Source: JADLHS01 sp044225555
GTDB taxonomy: Bacteria > Verrucomicrobiota > Verrucomicrobiia > Limisphaerales > JADLHS01
Assembly: GCA_044225555.1 (NCBI GenBank)
Contig: JBGAIM010000010.1
Location: 1 to 64,000 of the forward strand
DNA: 64,000 nucleotides
Reading direction: 5' to 3'
Shown: piece after piece, positions 60,826-64,000 of the stretch
How positions within the stretch are numbered: the first letter of the stretch is position 1
Layout of the letters: each line of letters opens with the position of its first letter
Program-made: the position numbers and the translations under genes
The notes under the pieces: generated by a model
Seen by the model: the letters and a program-made list of their open reading frames with translations, nothing else
Database searches by the model: none
Told to the model about the DNA's origin: nothing

Positions 60826-63018
60826 TCACGGAGCTTCGATCGCGATCCAGACGCGACCCTTGGCGGGCAATGCAACGGTGGTTTCAATTGAATAATCACG
60901 CTCGAGCTTCAGGCGTTGCGCCGAACCATCGTCGCGTCGCAGAATCGCTTCGCCGGTGAGCCCGGTGTAATACAGCGGCAACCGGATGCGGCGCTCCACG
61001 GCCTGAGGCAATGGATTGTAGAAGACGGCCAGGCCGCGTTCCTTCAATGCGGGATTGACGTGCAGCCAGCCGTCCCAATCGCGCCCGTCCGCGCGACGCA
61101 GGTGAATCAAGTCCGAGTTGAGAATGGCGCGGTGCTGCTTGTAGAAATCCACCCAGCGCTTGACCACGGCCTTGGTTGCATCGCTGTCGTACAGGCGCGG
61201 GCCGCGATAGCAGGCAATGACACCCGCACCAAAGAGATTCGCGAGACGCGTCTCGTAATGCGGCAGATGTTCCGCGAGCGGTTCAATGGTGGCCGCGGCG
61301 CCGCCGCCTTGATACTCAGTTAACGGCACGAACATCCAACCCATGCTCGGCGTCTTTTCCCACGTGCCGTCAAAAATATTCTGGCGCTCGATGATTTCCT
61401 GATACTCACGCGGCAAGGACCAATTGACCTCCCGATAACCCATACCCGTCTTGGTGCCGCCGGAAAGGAAATACCAGTCGGGTATGTTCAAGTACACGCC
61501 CTCGCTACGACACCATTTGTAGAAGTCGGTGATGGCCCGCCATTGCACCCACTGCGAATCGTCCAGCCCACGATGGAACGGGTGATTCGTGCTGGCGCAG
61601 GTGTCGCCGGGATACGAGCCGTCGTGTTCCAGCACTCCCAGTCCTGCTGTGTTGATGAAATCCTTGAGTTGAGCGAGGTAATCCACTCCCCACTGCGCGC
61701 CCAGACACGGCATCACGCCAAACGCGGTCGGGCCGACGGTGTTGTCGTTGGTCGTGGCAGCGCCCCGGCTGGCCAACAGGGAATAACTGCCGAGCGCGAT
61801 TTTCTTGGAACGCGCATAGTCGGCGAGTTCCTTGATGCTCGCTTGGTAGGCTTTGTCGCGGCTTTCAAAGTCGAACCCACTGCCGAACGTCATGATGACC
61901 ATCTCGAAGCCGACGTCGGCGCATTGATCGATCGCCAGTCTTACGGCGTCCGGCTTCGCGCTGCGGACATGCATGAGCACGGGGTTTTCCGTCACCCACG
62001 GTGCAATCGTTCGATACATGCGCCGCTGGGCGAGCCCCTTGCGCTCGCGTTCCGTCGAGTCCTGCACCAACTCGAACGCCCGGAAGCTCTCGAAACTTTC
62101 CCCGGGCGCGATCACCTGATCCGGTCCGAGCGGCGGACGACACTCCAACAGGCAGGGCGTGTTGCGCTCGTAATTCACCTGCGACTTGTATTCCGGATCG
62201 GTGACCCAGTGAACGCCTTTGTTGCCGCCTTTGCTGCCCATGCCGCCAAACGCGTAGTCGGTCTCGACGTAGAGGTTGGGCCATTCCCAGCGTGGATTGT
62301 TGTCCACGTACGACTCGTACTCCACCGCCGCAAGGATTTCGCTGATGAACGAGTTCAGACGAACCGGCTGGTCCGAACCGTTGCGCACGACGATCCATTT
62401 GCTGAGCAAAGGAATTCCGTCGTAGAGCTCGTAATGAACCTCCACTGCGATGGCTTTGTTCGGTGCGGGTCCGTTCGTTGAGGCTTCAGCCGGCGGGGAA
62501 AACTCCAGGGTCAGCGAAACGCCCGGTGGCGGCCATGGCAAATCCTGTGGCATCCACTCCGGATGCCGCTTCCACGGAAACCGCGCCTGCGTCCGGCCGG
62601 TCTGGAATCCCGTAAATCGAAACGCGCGCGGATTGGCCTTGAGGTTGGCAGTCCAGTCGGCGGCGAGATAGTTGTGAACCGGTTGGCCGCGCAATCCGCC
62701 GACCTCGTACTTCACACCATCCAAAGTCACACTGGCTTCAGGGCGTGCCGACCGGAGAAGCGATTCGCCAGTCATGAGATTGTCAAAAGCCACCGTCGCG
62801 GCATCCGGTTCCAGGCGAATGACCCGACGCACCAATCCGTTCTCCAATACAATCTCCTTCACGTCTCGGCCCGTAGTGGCCTTCGCCAGAAAAGGGCGCG
62901 GATCAATCAACCAGTCGCTGGCTGGCTGCGGTGCCGCAGGGAGAAACAGCGGTATTAAAACGACGGCGAAGAGGAGTGTCGTTCGTCTAAACCTTCTTGA
63001 AATGAGATTGTTTTTCAC
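60826..63018 (-). CDS. Alpha-galactosidase-like (clan GH-D) secreted protein
   Basis: This 730-residue protein starts at GTG 63018, whose GTGA overlaps the previous stop by 4 nt. After a signal peptide, a beta-sandwich (about 30-330) precedes a TIM barrel: CADVGFEMVIMTFGSGFDFESRD, LADYARSKKIALGSYSLLAS, LGVLEHDGSYPGDTCAS with a candidate nucleophile Asp, and GVYLNIPDWYFLSGGTKTGMGY with a second Asp. A C-terminal antiparallel domain ends the protein. The layout fits GH27/GH36-like alpha-galactosidases, but the exact family is not settled by eye. Confidence 0.68.
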   Translation of the reverse strand: MKNNLISRRFRRTTLLFAVVLIPLFLPAAPQPASDWLIDPRPFLAKATTGRDVKEIVLENGLVRRVIRLEPDAATVAFDNLMTGESLLRSARPEASVTLDGVKYEVGGLRGQPVHNYLAADWTANLKANPRAFRFTGFQTGRTQARFPWKRHPEWMPQDLPWPPPGVSLTLEFSPPAEASTNGPAPNKAIAVEVHYELYDGIPLLSKWIVVRNGSDQPVRLNSFISEILAAVEYESYVDNNPRWEWPNLYVETDYAFGGMGSKGGNKGVHWVTDPEYKSQVNYERNTPCLLECRPPLGPDQVIAPGESFESFRAFELVQDSTERERKGLAQRRMYRTIAPWVTENPVLMHVRSAKPDAVRLAIDQCADVGFEMVIMTFGSGFDFESRDKAYQASIKELADYARSKKIALGSYSLLASRGAATTNDNTVGPTAFGVMPCLGAQWGVDYLAQLKDFINTAGLGVLEHDGSYPGDTCASTNHPFHRGLDDSQWVQWRAITDFYKWCRSEGVYLNIPDWYFLSGGTKTGMGYREVNWSLPREYQEIIERQNIFDGTWEKTPSMGWMFVPLTEYQGGGAAATIEPLAEHLPHYETRLANLFGAGVIACYRGPRLYDSDATKAVVKRWVDFYKQHRAILNSDLIHLRRADGRDWDGWLHVNPALKERGLAVFYNPLPQAVERRIRLPLYYTGLTGEAILRRDDGSAQRLKLERDYSIETTVALPAKGRVWIAIEAP

Positions 63019-64000
63019 GGGATGATGTCAATTTCCGCAATCGCAGTGAAGGGTTGGTCGGTGAGCTCGCTCAACGCAGTGAAACGCAGATAGCGTGGTT
63101 TGCCCGGTTCTTTGAGGGTAACCAGCTGACGCGCCGCGCCGGTCGGGAAGCGTCCTTCCGCTGCGCTAACCCAATTCGTCCGGTCGTTGCTGATGGCGAT
63201 CACGTATTGCGCCACGCGACCATTGGGATTGTCCTGCCGCGGCAAATAGGAAATGCCACGCACGGTCGTCTCCTTCCCCAAGTCGATAACCAACTGGTGC
63301 GGTAACGGGTCGGTTTCCGGTTGCCAGCGCGTGTGCCAGAAAGTGGCGGGATCACCATCCAATGCGTTCTCCGCCGGATTCCCATTCATCACATCCTCGC
63401 TGTCCACCTGGATGACCTTGGCTCCCAAGCGTCCCAGGCCGGTGGGACTGCACCGACTTTGAATCCAAGCGAGCGGCAATCCAACTCGCGGTTGAAACGC
63501 CGCGCTTGCTAGATAGCGAAAGAGGCTGCGGCGAAATTGGTGTGCGGCGGGTCGCCGGCCCAGATCGCTGGTTAGGTCGTAACCGCAAACCAGCAACGAA
63601 CCTCCACCAACCCGTGCTTCAAAGACCTGCCCGAGCAAAGTGTTGTAGTGGAAATCCGGCACGGGCTGCACGATCGGGCGAAATCCTGCCGGCGCGCCTT
63701 CGAGTTCGAACGTGGTGGCTCCGGCACAGAGATCGCGCCACTGCCAGTCGCTGGCGCCTTCGTTCGGAAAGAGCTTGAATGCGGGATGCTTCGGATCACA
63801 CAACACTCCCAGCGAAGAAAACTTGTTGCCCCACCAGCCAGCTGACCAATAGACCGACTCCCAACCGGTCCGTGCGGTGTGCTTGTTCTTCAACCCATGC
63901 GCCAACAGCAGAACTTTCCCGCCGCTCTCCAGCCGCTGGAGTGCCTCATCATTCAGCGAGCGGGTCACGTAAACGCCGGTTGGCTCGGGTTCGGCCACTT
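63015..64000 (-). CDS. C-terminal part of a GH2-like protein with discoidin domain (start beyond window)
   Basis: The frame is open to the right edge; the Met near 63998 is internal, not a start. The first 190 residues visible resemble the glutamine amidotransferase-like C-terminal part of GH2-type sugar-binding proteins (GGKVLLLAHGL, YWSAGWWGNKFSSLGVLCDP, FPNEGASDWQWRDL and SLLVCGYDLTSDLGRRP). The last 130 residues form an F5/8 type C domain (NALDGDPATFWHTRWQPE and LVIDLGKETTVRGISYLPRQ). The catalytic part, if any, lies outside. Its stop overlaps the GH-D-like gene start. Confidence 0.75.
   Translation of the reverse strand, partial: VAEPEPTGVYVTRSLNDEALQRLESGGKVLLLAHGLKNKHTARTGWESVYWSAGWWGNKFSSLGVLCDPKHPAFKLFPNEGASDWQWRDLCAGATTFELEGAPAGFRPIVQPVPDFHYNTLLGQVFEARVGGGSLLVCGYDLTSDLGRRPAAHQFRRSLFRYLASAAFQPRVGLPLAWIQSRCSPTGLGRLGAKVIQVDSEDVMNGNPAENALDGDPATFWHTRWQPETDPLPHQLVIDLGKETTVRGISYLPRQDNPNGRVAQYVIAISNDRTNWVSAAEGRFPTGAARQLVTLKEPGKPRYLRFTALSELTDQPFTAIAEIDIIP

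Overview
The window looks like chromosome of a heterotrophic member of the Verrucomicrobia (PVC superphylum), probably a Pedosphaera/Limisphaerales-like lineage. This rests on gene content only: a TIGR02999-type sigma factor beside a Ser/Thr kinase, a PSCyt1/PSCyt2/PSD1 cytochrome protein paired with a DUF1501 protein, three sulfatases, DUF3472 proteins, a verrucomicrobial-style prepilin, and giant secreted LamG/Ig/PA14 proteins. No rRNA, tRNA, CRISPR array, transposase or integrase was seen.

Layout. 1-1.8 kb: 3'-truncated Ser/Thr kinase, zinc-ribbon miniprotein and ECF-like sigma factor. 1.9-9.4 kb (+): YHYH protein, DUF1684 lipoprotein, OPT oligopeptide transporter, M2 peptidase and Gfo/Idh/MocA oxidoreductase; with the M32 carboxypeptidase at 14.6-16.1 kb these suggest peptide use. 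9.7-14.5 kb: GIY-YIG-like protein, HGSNAT-like acyltransferase, an orphan small gene and a secreted glycosidase. 16.3-28 kb (-): DUF1501/PSD1 pair, an astacin protease fused to a beta-helix of 64-residue repeats, a TIM-barrel epimerase, and a GH25 muramidase fused to PATR-like repeats.

28.1-40.7 kb (-): eleven intact genes and one gene fragment with every gap 24 nt or less, a candidate single operon. In transcription order: tdh, cysteine synthase-like, DUF3472, yhbY, hypothetical, GH29 fucosidase, kbl, three sulfatases, an avtA-like fragment, TRIC channel. Tdh and Kbl make the threonine-to-glycine pathway; fucosidase and sulfatases suggest use of sulfated, fucose-containing glycans.

40.9-51 kb: a lone lipoprotein gene, a 1354-residue PA14/LamG/Ig protein, a scar with an orphan Tat signal peptide, a prepilin-lipoprotein pair, and an Ig/LamG gene apparently split by a frameshift. 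51.1-56.1 kb (-): transglutaminase-esterase fusion, CBM9-like protein and TPR-sulfotransferase, tightly linked. 56.2-58.4 kb (+): a cassette-like island of four small genes with a repeated 78-bp module between them and palindromes at its edge. 58.5-64 kb (-): GH95, GH-D-like and truncated GH2-like/discoidin proteins in one operon.

The most notable signals are a promoter-like motif shared by three minus-strand units (40.77, 47.28 and 51.07 kb), the mixed threonine/sulfatase/fucosidase operon, the small-gene island with its repeats, the split Ig/LamG gene, and a shared C-terminal module on the giant exported proteins. All functional calls come from reading motifs in the translations; no database search was run.
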